Shown here: positions 1 through 9,882 of the stretch, one piece after another | How the letters are laid out: the number at the start of each line of letters is the position of its first letter | How positions within the stretch are numbered: position 1 is the first letter of the stretch | Assembly (NCBI RefSeq): GCF_002775205.1 | Contig: NC_036446.1 | Location: forward strand, 12,462,565-12,526,564 | Reading direction: 5' to 3' | DNA: 64,000 nt | Source of the DNA: Xiphophorus maculatus | Taxonomy: Eukaryota; Chordata; Actinopteri; Cyprinodontiformes; Poeciliidae | Position numbers and translations under genes: made by a program | Notes under the pieces: generated by a model | The model's input: only the letters and a program-made list of their open reading frames with translations | What the model was told of the DNA's origin: nothing | The model's database searches: none

Positions 1-239
1 TTGTCAACAAAATATGAAAAGGAAATAGCAAAATCATGTTCTTAGAAGACAAAAGAGGTTGAATCAGCACAATATACAGAGTGGGAAGGAAACGTTTGAA
101 AGGCTTAGCAGGAAATTAGATCATTATTGCAGTTTGCAATGGGATCAAATGTAAATTGAATGAAATAACACTAATTAATGCAACAATAGAATAATATTAA
201 ATGTGATTTTAAAAATAAATAAATAAATAAAAAACTTGC

Positions 240-279
240 CTTCCGGTAGAAACAGTAACACCAAAGTGAAGAGGAACAT
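240..279 (-). CDS. Ly6/uPAR-family protein, first exon only (gene continues off the left edge)
   Basis: The minus-strand ATG is at 279-277 and reads MFLFTLVLLFLPE plus one base, then a splice donor of the rare GC type (AG|GCAAGT) at 239-238. It matches exon 1 of the plus-strand Ly6 gene (MFLFPLVLGVLFLPE) but is two codons shorter. It encodes most of a signal peptide. The two genes are divergent, about 1.2 kb apart, and share mirrored promoters. The rest of the gene is outside the window, so its integrity cannot be judged. The exon call rests on homology to the complete paralogue at 1477-3696. Confidence 0.75.
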
Positions 280-462
280 TTTGCTGGTGAATTATTAGCG
301 AGTTATAATTGTCTCCGCTGAAAAAATATATATTGAAAGTTTAATTCCTGGGAGGGGCTCTACTCTCAGCTTTACGCCTCCCCTAAATAAGCAGATCCTC
401 CTGTTTGTAAATGGTAGATTTTTTTTTTCTGGCTTTCTGACGGTTATGCTACGCACAGACCC

Positions 463-476
463 GTTGCCATAGCAAC
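463..476. promoter_or_regulatory. RFX-type X-box in the minus Ly6 promoter
   Basis: The sequence GTTGCCATAGCAAC fits the X-box consensus GTNRCC-N(0-3)-RGYAAC exactly. It lies about 185 bp upstream of the minus-strand start codon and is mirrored at 1306-1319. RFX factors bind such sites in ciliary, testis and MHC promoters. Use of this site is inferred. Confidence 0.6.
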
Positions 477-527
477 TGACAACAACGCCACTGCAAGTGT
501 TTCAGGATTTAAAAAAAAACATTTCTT

Positions 528-922
528 AACCCTGGTCCTCAAGTTACACTGATTGCCCCGCATGATTTAGTTATTTCCCTGCTTCAGCACACATGTTTTC
601 AATTGATCGCTGATTAACAGGCCGTTGCTGAATTGCAATCATTTGAAAAGGCCAGTTGAAGCAGGCGCGCAGGTGTCAAACCCCAGTCCTCAAGGGCCGG
701 TGTGTCCTGCAGGTTTTTAGATGTGCCACCGGTACAAAACGCTGGAATGAAATGGCTTAATTACCTCCTCCTTGTGTAGATCAGTTCTCCAGAGCCTTAA
801 TGACCTAATTATTCTATTCAGGTGTGGAGCAGCAGAGGCACATCTAAAAGTTGGAGACACCCCAGGGAAACATCTAAAGCAGGTCAGTGTGCCTTGAGTA
901 CCAGGGTTGGGAAACCTTGGTT
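528..922. mobile_element. Non-autonomous hAT-like miniature elements between the divergent Ly6 promoters
   Basis: Two related pieces lie here: 528-670 (starting near CCCTGGTCCTCAAG) and 671-922 (from CAAACCCCAGTCCTCAAGGG to ACCAGGGTTGGGAAACC). They have the layout of the abundant teleost miniature hAT family also seen at 9648-9871: a 'cagtcctc..gggcc' start, an internal 'caggtgtg' motif and a mirrored end. There is no coding capacity. They sit almost at the centre of the Ly6 inverted duplication. Confidence 0.6.
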
Positions 923-1289
923 TGCAGTTCACAGTGGAGATCGCATTCAAGTCGCATATACGTCGGAAGTGTGAACGACCACTCCAAAAAGGAGAAGTAG
1001 GCTTAATTTACTTTGACATCCTTAGCGTGATGTGAAATTCATTTTGTTTCTGTTCAGTTAAATTTTTAAAAAGACGACAAAAAGACGCAACTCTGACAGA
1101 TCATGAGTAAAGCAGGTGTTTAAATTGGCTAATCAACCACCGCTGTTAGCGGTAGTTAATCTGCCACAGATATCTATCTCTTATTAATAATCACAAAATA
1201 CACATAAAGCCTAAAAACATAATATTGTACCGGTCTGAATGTTCTGCTCTTTGTGTGGGGAAATGTTTGAGCATTTTGAATGATCACGT

Positions 1290-1735
1290 AATGGCGTTGT
1301 TGTCAGTTGCTATGGCAACGGGTGTGTAGCGCAACTGTCAGAGAGCGAGAAAAAAACATTAGGATCTGCTTAGTTAGGGGAGGCGTAAAGCTGAGAGTAG
1401 AGCCCCTCAGAAATAAAACTTTCAATATATTTTTTCAGCGGAGACAATTATAACTCGCTTATAATTCACCAGCAAAATGTTCCTCTTCCCTTTGGTGCTT
1501 GGAGTGCTGTTTCTACCGGAAGGCAAGTTTTTGATTACGATTAATATTATTGTAACGTTGCATTTAGTGTGATTTTATTAAACTAAGCTTTTCTTCCATT
1601 TAAAAAACTACATTAATAATCTAACTTATTTTTCTCCCCACGCATTGTGCTGATGTGATTCCGCCATTTTTTGTTGTCTTAAGAACAGGATTTTGTTGTT
1701 TCATTTTCGTGCATTTTCTCTTTGCTTTAATTAGC
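1290..1735 (+). repeat. Right arm of the Ly6 inverted duplication
   Basis: This is the mirror image of 1-500. The shared parts include the X-box, the 'gggaggcgtaaagctgagag' block, the 'cagcggagacaattataactcgc' leader, the first exon and the GC splice donor. The arms are similar but not identical (small indels, two codons in exon 1), so the duplication is not very recent. Confidence 0.85.
1306..1319. promoter_or_regulatory. RFX-type X-box in the plus Ly6 promoter
   Basis: GTTGCTATGGCAAC is an exact X-box palindrome about 158 bp upstream of the start codon at 1477. It is the mirrored counterpart of the site at 463-476. Confidence 0.6.
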
Positions 1736-3696
1736 CAACAGCCTGAAGTGTCATGAATGTTTACCGGCTCCCTCTGGAATTTGCACCGAGAAAACAGCTG
1801 AGTGTCCCTCACAGGATTATCGTTGTTTAGCAGCAACAGAAGTCGCCATTAAAGGTAACTCTTTGTTGTTTCCAGTTGTTGCTTATTAGTTTGGCAACGT
1901 CACACTTAAAATTTGTGTCATTTTACTGTAGATGGCGTAGTGGTTTCTGCTCTCAACATCAAACGTTGCATCATGCCTGATCGATGTGTCGAAAACTCCG
2001 TCAACTACGGAACTTACAGAGTGGTGAAAAATAGCGCCTGCTGCAACGAAGACCTCTGCAACGCTCAAATACCTGGTAATAATTCCCTTATTATATTTGT
2101 CAATACTTTTGCACAACTTGAATTTACAGTTCTCACAAACGTTTTTGTGGTCTACAACCATTGTAGAAATTAAAATCGAATGTTCAGACGACATCCTCTG
2201 AACGTTCGTTCACCAAACATCAAAATGAAACGCTCGGACTTTCAGCGAACATTCGCAGTATTTCAAAATAAAATGGTACATCTATCGTTTAAATAGGTCT
2301 GTGGAAATGCTAATGTGGCGGCAGTTTTCATTTCATTCAAACAATTGTCTTCCATTTCCTATGGAGATCGATCCAATCTTGTAAAAAATTGGAAAATTGA
2401 TTACAACCACTTAAAACACTTTGTAAAGAATTCATTAATTTTACAGTATTAACATCAAAGACTACCAAGATAAAATATGATTTTTAAAAACATAATATGG
2501 CGTAGGGGATGGCGCGACCCACGTTTGTAGGCCTTGAGTCCTTGACGGCATGTCTTTCCCCTTTCCTGTCAGCCTACTTTCATGTAAGGGACACTAGAGC
2601 CCACAAAAGACGTCCTGGAGGGGAAAAGAAAAAAACAATTACATGAATAAAACCCTCTTTAAAACAAAATAAAATGGTACAGTATTAATTTTAATACCAT
2701 AGGTTTTAGAAAAGACAATCACAATAATAATAATAATAATAATAATCAGAATGTGATACAAAAAATATGGAAACCTGTAACCTACTGAACAAAGTAGAGC
2801 CCATTGGTTTCAAATGAAATGCAGAAGCATTGTTTCTGGTGTAGGACAGCAGAAAGCCAGTGGCGTCACTCCTCAGACTATATATAGTATTTTAAATTCA
2901 AATGAAAGTAGTTTGTCTCACCTCTTGGACATATAACCATTGTTTTAATGTAGAGAGTAAGGTTTGGCCTGTGGTCAGCTCACCATGGCAACCACCTGTC
3001 ATGGTGAGCTGTCAGTCATGAGTTCACATCCCACCCTAAAACGGGGCCAAAAGTTTGAATCTGAAAAATAAAGCATAATTTCAAACAGAAAAAGTCTTTA
3101 ATCTGAAAAATAGTTTTGACAAATTTTTGTTTCCATTTTTTTAGTTTCAAATCTTTTATTTAAAACTTTTTATGCAGTTTAAATTTTTTTCAACTATTTT
3201 AAGTGAAATAAGTTGTTGACAAAAAATATATCTGATTCTGCATTGTTTTTCAATGGAATAACTATCTCTGTATCTTAGAGTACAAGTCCGCTCCAAATGG
3301 AAACATGTGCTTCACGTGTGAGGGAGAAAACTGCATGAAAACTCTTAACTGTGTAGGGAATGAAAACTACTGCGTCAAAGCAACACGTAAGAGCCCAATA
3401 TGGTTTTGCATGCTTCATATTTATCCTCAGAAGAATGTTAAGACCAGATCCAAACATGCTACTCACATGTTAACTTTATTTTCATTTCCTCAATGAATGT
3501 AGAAGGAAAAAATGTTACTCTGAAGGGATGTGCCTCCAAGTTGATCTGCTCAAATCAGCGAGCTTCACGGGTGAATGAGTTCAGCGCAGAACAGATTAGC
3601 TGCTGCCAGGGCGACTACTGCAACAGCGCCAGTAAAGCCAGTACCTACCTGCTGCTCCTGTTGGTGCCACTGTTGTTTTCTGCCTTATTGTCTTAG
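1477..3696 (+). CDS. Two-domain Ly6/uPAR (three-finger) GPI-anchored surface protein
   Basis: Five coding exons by splice signals and phase: 1477-1522, 1735-1854, 1932-2075, 3279-3386 and 3503-3696 (612 nt, 203 residues). Residues 1-18 or so are a signal peptide (MFLFPLVLGVLFLPEANS). Domain 1 starts LKCHEC and ends in the family signature CCNEDLCN. Domain 2 starts MCFTCEGENC and ends CCQGDYCN. Both keep the Ly6 cysteine pattern with the closing CC-x4-CN. The tail after NSASKAS is hydrophobic (LLLLLVPLLFSALLS) with no cytoplasmic end, as in GPI-anchored proteins. Intron 1 uses a GC donor (AAG|GCAAGT). The alternative GT donor four bases downstream would need a different acceptor at 1741 and also keeps frame, so the signal-peptide junction is the least certain part. 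The closest family type is fish uPAR-like or PLA2-inhibitor-like proteins; ligand unknown. A possible poly(A) signal AATAAA is at 3957. Confidence 0.85.
2722..2747. repeat. (AAT)n microsatellite in Ly6 intron 3
   Basis: A run of about eight AAT units lies in the largest intron of the Ly6 gene. That intron (2076-3278) is otherwise AT-rich, with no further exon seen. Confidence 0.9.
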
Positions 3697-4239
3697 CTCA
3701 TACTGCATTGCTGCCATGTTTTCTTTTTAATCACAATTAATTTTATAAATCTGTTCTTTTTATTTGATTCTATAAAAATGTGGTTAGCTAAAAAAACACT
3801 TTGTAATTAACAACATCCTCTATATACTTTGTTGTTGAATACAAAAGAAAATATTCCTCAATAAGCACAAAAAAATTAGCTTATTGAGCACCTGCAAAAC
3901 TTGCAAAAACAAAGTTATCATTAGTAAATGTGTTCAAGACTCTTAGAATTTACCAGAATAAATCCAACATATCCATGCAGATATTATTGTTTTCTACATG
4001 AGCTGTCTGATGCAAATTTGAGTTTTGTTTTCTTTAATGACGAGGTTAACAGTTTTTAAAACTAAAAATGTGCTTCAGATTTTATTGGAAATCCATTATT
4101 TTTTTCATTAATAACCAGAAATAAACACAAGAGTTGCAATCTAGTCAGACAACAGACATTTATTTTCTAGTTATGACAGTGGATATTATTAAGTAATTAT
4201 AACAAACAGCCGGTTTAGTTATATAGAAAAACGATATAC
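3697..4239. other. 3' region of the Ly6 gene and AT-rich intergenic DNA
   Basis: AT-rich sequence without open frames of note. AATAAA at 3957-3962 could be the Ly6 poly(A) signal. No gene seen. Confidence 0.6.
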
Positions 4240-5908
4240 TAATTGTTTAATTTACAAAATAACTTTAATCCCCAAATAATCCAAAACTGGTTGAAATATG
4301 CCTCATCTTCATCCAAGATTAATATGTTTGTGGTACAATTATGAATTTGAAACTTTCATTTAATGTCTGTTAAGTATGAAGAATAAAATGAATGATAAAA
4401 TCACTACTCTAGAAAAAGGTTGTATCATTTAATAACAACATAATAAAAATATTCCTGGTTCCATAGAAATAAATTAAAATTGTTAATTAATACTATTATT
4501 TGGACGGTGATTATTGAATTAACAAGGCCATCATATTCGATGATGAAAACCTTCTTTTCTGTTTAATTTGATGTAATTATCAGTGAAAAACATTGTAAGA
4601 AGAAAGTGAAATTTTACATAATAAACATGTAATTTAGATTTTAATTTAAACAGTGAATGGAAATAAATATTTTTGTACTTCCTCCTTTATTTTGCAGGCC
4701 ATTTTTATGTTAATGTTTTTAACATAATTCTTTTTCATAGCTTTATCAAAGCCTATAAAATGTGTTCAAATTAAAACTGACACTTTAACTGCAATAGAGG
4801 AAAATTTTCTATCATTAGAATGTTAAATTTGTGGCAACCAGAAGCTGCCATTAATTAGGTTGACCTGTTTTTAAATATTTTCTTAAAACTTCTTTCATTC
4901 CAGATTTTGACTTTTAAATTGTTTCCTTTGTATTGTAGTGGGAACGTTTTAAGGTTGCTGTGATTAATAACTGAATCTATGCATAGCAGTATGATGATTC
5001 TTGTGTGACACAAGAGTCTTTCATGAAAAAGACTTCTGAAAGAGTTCAGTTTCTCTGGCCTTAGCATTACAATTAAGTCATTGGATTGTTTCTTTATCTC
5101 TCATGGCTCCTAGTGAAAGCAGATGTGTGGTTGCTGTCTGTTCTGTAACCAAGTAGATTATCAAACTATGTGACTGGAATGAAACTCTGACTGTTAAACT
5201 GTAAGCTGTGTTCTGCTCGGGGCTCTTTCTCCTGACTGCTATCAGTGAGAAGAGCCTTCGAATAAATACCGATAAAGAATATATTCGATCTCTGGTTCTT
5301 GAAACAGTTTTTCCACACTCTTTGTTAAAGGAAAATTTCCACAACAGCATCTTTATTATTCTTATATATATATTATATCTTTAATATATTAGGATATTAT
5401 TTGTTAATTGCTGTATTATGTGACTTCTGTTTCATTAATTTTGTGCACAGCTCTTTGGTCCTGTTGGAGTTTAAAGTTCTCTAGAACTAAATCAGGAAGA
5501 GTAACTCCAGAGCTGCAGAGTTTAGATGCTGCATGTTCATTTCTGATGTAAAATAAAGACAAAAACTGAATAAATAAATTACTTCTGGTGTTCCTCTTCA
5601 TGTGATTTAAAACTCATGTGACATTTTTAGACTCTGTTCAGGGAAAATATCAACTGAACAAACTGATCCATGAATGTAAAGACGATCAACCAGGAAATGT
5701 TTCTTTTTCATGCATTTATTGATTTATTTTTCATTTCTGAGGCAGAGAAAGCTCCATTAAGGAGGTCAAGATCAGGTGAGAAAAATATAACAAAACAATT
5801 AATTTATTATAATTCTACAAACATGTGGATCAAACTGATGAAGACATAATGATCAAATTATATATGAGAGGAAATTTGATGAGAATTTTTATTTCATGAC
5901 AGTTTGTT

Positions 5909-7457
5909 TTATTGTATCCCAGTTTTTTGTTTCATCCACCCCAGGTATGCACACACATCTATTAAATAACTTGGTTTCCGAAATGCATAGTTGTTTGTAA
6001 CAAAAGAAATCACACCATAAATCATGTCATTGTACACCACTGCTCCACCAGAGTCGCCCTGTAGAAAAATTTATATCAATATATTTATTTATGTTGTAAA
6101 ACAGAAAATTCTTCTAATCTCTGTAGGGAGATATGTTGAAGAAACAAACTTACAAAGCACATATCCTGGTTCAGTGCTTGAGCACTGAATACACGCCCAT
6201 ATTTCGGCCGGACAATGGAAGCACCAATAACTTTCATGTCGACACATTGAAGATGTGCTGGAATAGCAGAAATTCTCACTGTTGAGAAACATGAGAATCA
6301 TAAACATGTTCTTCACTCGACCTTCTCAAGGGAGACGGAAACGAAGATTTTATTCTAATAACTTCAATATTTCTCTCACATCGCGCTCTACGGTAGTCGA
6401 CTGTTGTTGCTCCCTCTCCTGCCAGCTGAACAACATCGTCTCTAAAACACAATAAGAATAAAATGTAAAATATAATATAACAATGTAGAAAATTAATTAT
6501 TATTAAGAACAATGAAATAACAGAAAAGAAATCCATGAAGGACTTCATCCACTGACACAGGAGTGTCCACCTCCAGTCCTCAGTGTGTCCTACGTCCTTT
6601 ACATGTGTCTCTGGTCCAACACACCTGAGCTAAATGGGTTCTGGTTCTGCTGGTGGCCTGATTACCTGACTCAGGTGTGCTGAAGCAGAGGCAGCAGGAC
6701 TGGAGGAGTGGAGACAGAAAACCTGAAGTCATGTATTTGATCAGAGAAAAACTTACGTTTTAAGAAGATAACTGCAGTCTGGTAGCCTGGCAACTGGAAC
6801 ATCTGTTACTGGTGTCTCAAGCTTCAGCAACATGATGTCATGGCCCAGGTCATAAATCACAGGAGCTTGTTGGATTACCGGATTGTACTGCCCAGCAGTC
6901 CGTGGATGAACTTTTAAAATTACTCTGTTAGTCCTGCAGAAAAGGTTAGATTTTAAGGAACAGACAGAAAACCTGATCATCTGCAGATAAAACTGTCTTC
7001 ATGTCTCTTTCCTACCATCCATCCTCCGACTTCCAGCAGTGAGCTACAGTCAGGATCCACTCAGGGTGGATCAGAGATCCTCCACAGCGGTCCACTTTAT
7101 TACCCTTGCTGCTCTCCAGCCGAACGTGATAAAGACGCTCCGTGTCATGGCAGTTTTGACCTCCAATGATTCTCTTCTGCAGAGAAACATCTGAGTTCAC
7201 TGAAACACCTGAAGAAGAAAAAGGAGGACTTTACTCAGAAATCAGGTGCAAACATGGCAACAAGAACAGAAAAAGGATAAACATTTAAAGATTAAAAAGC
7301 ATCACAGTTTATATGCAAAGAAATTTCAGTGTCAAACAGAATCAGAGGGAAGTTTGAGAGTCACAGAGAGCAGCAGCCTCACTGGAACCAGTGGAAGTGT
7401 CTCCAGTGTTTCCAACTCACCCAGTCCCAGCAGCAGCAGAACCTTCAGCAGAGCCAT
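5909..7457 (-). CDS. Trypsin-like serine protease A (S1 family), catalytic triad intact
   Basis: Six exons on the minus strand: 7457-7421, 7208-7016, 6933-6757, 6441-6380, 6278-6154 and 6058-5909 (744 nt, 247 residues). The signal peptide is MALLKVLLLLGLG.., followed by a short propeptide ending QKR|IIGG, the trypsin-type activation cut. His57 is in TVAHCW, Asp102 in HDIMLLKL, Ser195 in GDSGGA, and Asp189 (DMCFGDS) predicts cleavage after Arg/Lys. Oddities relative to trypsin: the GWG motif near residue 141 is GEG, the SWG strand is ISF, and the Cys168-182 and 136-201 pairs are missing. The small fourth intron (6279-6379) uses donor GTGAGA; an in-frame reading through it reaches a stop, so it must be spliced. 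AATAAA overlaps the stop codon (CAATAAA). Secreted; substrate unknown. Nearly identical to B. Confidence 0.88.
6561..6716. mobile_element. hAT-like miniature element in intron 3 of protease A
   Basis: The block runs from 'gtccacctccagtcctcag' to 'ggactggaggagtggagac', with internal 'acacacctgag' and 'ctcaggtgtg' motifs. It resembles the miniature hAT elements at 671-922 and 9648-9871. The same block sits in intron 3 of all seven protease copies, so it predates their duplication. Confidence 0.6.
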
Positions 7458-7497
7458 TGCTGGTCCAGCTTCCTGTGAATGTCTGCAGTCCTGAAGC

Positions 7498-7552
7498 AGC
7501 TTTTAAACACTGTGTACAACTTCCTGCTGGAAAGAAAGCCACCAATCACAGG
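7498..7552 (-). promoter_or_regulatory. Core promoter of protease A (TATA-like and CCAAT)
   Basis: On the minus strand GATTGG (inverted CCAAT, 7542-7547) is followed by TTTAAAAG about 45 bp before the ATG. The arrangement is the same in all seven copies. Confidence 0.55.
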
Positions 7553-7604
7553 ACAGACAAAGATCTGTGCTGTCATCTGCATACAGAGAAACTTTAACAT
7601 CTCA

Positions 7605-9240
7605 TGGGTGTTGGGTAAAGCAGAACACCTTGGAGCGGGGGGCTCTAAAAGCGGGGAAACTCCATACATTTGCGCTTTGGCATGTTGTTGGCGTACTGAC
7701 AGCCACGATATCTACCTCCTGATTAAGAACAGGGCTGCCCGCACTGACGTGGCTCAGGGATTACGTCACACGCAGGGCCGTGCGCAGTGCCCTAGTGCCT
7801 GCATTTAATGGTCCAATGAAGGAAATTTAAAAAAACAGGATATTTCCTCACTTTCTAAAAAAAACCCAGGACGCCCGGGACAGGACGTGAAATATGGACA
7901 TGTCCCGGGAAATACGGACATTTGGTCACCCTAATTAATAGTAGTATTAATAGCTTACTTCTTTAGTGACAAATTCCTTAACCCTCTCATGCATGAATTA
8001 TCATCCTTTGTGTCAGATTTTTTTTTCCATTTAAAAAAAAAAATTCTTAAGGCATGAAAAAAGGTAGGAAATGTTTTTGTAAACATAATTTATTTTTTGT
8101 GATCAATTGTAATATTGTCCAAATACAAAGTTGTTATTTGAAAAATACATCAGTAGTATTGTTCCTTAGGGGTTATCTGATGTCACAATATTTTTTTTAT
8201 TTGTAAGAGTCATCTACAGCAGAAGGAGGGACCAGGTCTGTTCTCATGCTTTTTTGTCTGTCGGCCATATTGTATTTAACAAAAATAATTTCTTGCATTT
8301 GCAGCTGATGGCCAGTAGTTGATGGTATATTTTATGATGCATTAGTGTCCACTTCAGTGGTCTGTGTGCATTTATAACATAAAAATCCACAGGAAGCACA
8401 AGAAAATGACTTTTAGATAGCTGTCCACTGTAGTGACCACTATGCATGAAAGGGTTAAAAGTGCCGAGCCCTTTATGTTCAAACATGTTCAGTGTGCAGC
8501 CGTGTACGTGTGAGCAGATAAAACAAAGACAAAGAATCCTTTTGTCCATAACAGAGTGTTCCTTATGAATTTCTTGTAACATTTCTTGTCTATGAAATCA
8601 CAAGATTCAATTTTCAATTTAATTTTATCAGGCTGCCCAGTGCTGGACTAAATGCCCAGTTTGCTACAAGCAGCCTGAGTCGATCCCACCAACAGCTATA
8701 AAGAATGTCTGGCTTTATATCGGATTTTCTGATATAGAGAACACCACCTGCTCACTGTTTGCTTTCTCCTTCACCTTAACGTTACTATCAGGCGGTCTAA
8801 AGCCGCTGCTTAGGGGATCTGGGCTGGAGGTTCGCGGTTGTGAATAGAAGTTACTGCAGAACCTCAACTGTTACAGGAAGACTCAGCCCATGGCATTTGG
8901 AGCTCACAAAACATCACATAAACGTTAATGAAAATACTTGTCGCGGCCTTCTACGCTCCAAAACCAAACATTTACAACAAATGCTGTGGGTGGTAACAGG
9001 TGGTTTGATTCTTGCATGTACTTCCAAATTGATTGTTTGAAAAAAAAAAATTCTTTATTTCTTGTAAAAGTATCGACAAAATTATTACTAAAGATCTCTT
9101 ACAACTTAGCTGAAAACTAAAGTTAACTGAATCTGACATGTCAAGTTTAAAATGTGGTCAAAAAAATCATTTTACAAAACCTCCTGTCATCACACCAGAC
9201 ATTTGCCCAAACAATGAACCTGCACCAAGCACCTGGTGTG
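7605..9240. other. Extra DNA in arm A upstream of protease A; fragmented repeats
   Basis: Homology to arm B stops shortly after 7597 ('aacatctcat') and resumes at about 9240 ('taatctaaacaattccaaatataat'). The extra 1.6 kb is a patchwork. It holds a transposon end 'ggacatttggtcaccctaa' (7917-7936), a block with 'gaccactgaagtggaca' type sequence (8330-8440) that also occurs near 20930 and 22890, the locus-wide 'gtgccgagccctttatgttc' unit (8460-8600), and a block at 8634-8870 related to 24770-25045. No gene is recognised. Confidence 0.55.
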
Positions 9241-9549
9241 TTATTAATCACTTAAATTAATGGAAGAGTCTAACAGTTTACCAAAGTAATCTAAACAATT
9301 CCAAATATAATAAAACTAATTACATATTTTGGCTTTAAACTAACATAAATATATTCTAACTGCCCAGAGAAAAACACTAAATTGGTAGAAATTACAATTC
9401 ACAAAATTTAATATAAATGGCCACAACAATACAGTAGCAATAATTTGAATTGCAGCATAGAGCCAAACATGCCACAATTAAATAAATCAAAATGTCCCAA
9501 AAGCATAGAGCAACTGGCATAAGGGCCACCGGGGTATTCCAAGAAGATT

Positions 9550-9639
9550 CAGGGCCGGCCCAAAGTAATATGGGGCCTTAGACAGATTCATGATTTAGCC
9601 CCCCGACCCCTTCTATTAAGAACATCAGCATCACTAACT
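9550..9639. mobile_element. End fragment of a DNA transposon (terminal CAGGGCCG family)
   Basis: 'cagggccggccc' through 'tcactaact' is the mirror of the right end of the element at 15725-16505. Here it is cut by the hAT and Tc1 insertions. Confidence 0.55.
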
Positions 9640-9647
9640 GTTTAAAT

Positions 9648-9871
9648 CAGGGGTGGGCAACTCCAGGCCTCGAGGGCCGGTCTCCTGCAACTTTTAGATG
9701 TATCTCTACTTCAACACACCTGAGTCAAATAATAAGGTCATTAGCAGGACTCTGGAGAACTTGACTGCACTTAGGAGGTGATTCAGCTATTGGATTCAAG
9801 TGTGTTGGACCAGGGAGACATCTAAGAGGTGCAGGACACCAGCCCTTGAGGACCAGGATTGCCCACCCCTG
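9648..9871. mobile_element. Complete non-autonomous hAT miniature element
   Basis: The terminal inverted repeats are CAGGGGTGGGCAA and its complement TTGCCCACCCCTG. They are flanked by the 8-bp direct repeat GTTTAAAT (9640-9647 and 9872-9879), the target duplication size of hAT transposons. At 224 bp with no coding frame, it was mobilised in trans. The mirrored position in arm B lacks it. Confidence 0.9.
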
Positions 9872-9882
9872 GTTTAAATATA

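Larger units (their letters stand above)
1..500 (-). repeat. Left arm of the Ly6 inverted duplication
   Basis: Read on the minus strand, this stretch matches 1290-1735 through promoter, 5' leader, first coding exon and most of intron 1. The match is still running at the window edge: the minus-strand sequence of 10-50 resembles the plus-strand intron at about 1645-1720, just before exon 2. Exon 2 of the minus gene should therefore lie immediately outside the window. Confidence 0.85.
4240..9640 (-). repeat. Arm A of the A/B inverted duplication
   Basis: Read on the minus strand this matches 16425-20330: outer flank ('gatgaggcatatttcaaccagttttgg' region), downstream flank, the whole protease gene, promoter and far upstream sequence ('ctgcccagagaaaaacac', 'tatggggcctta'). 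Arm A is longer because it carries extra DNA at about 7605-9240. Protease A and its mirror B diverge from each other. Confidence 0.85.

Noticed and set aside
7246-7494. Ser-rich plus-strand ORF next to protease exon 1 (also its copies in B, E, G)
   Set aside because: Antisense to, or across, exon 1 and intron 1 of the proteases. It recurs only because the gene is duplicated.
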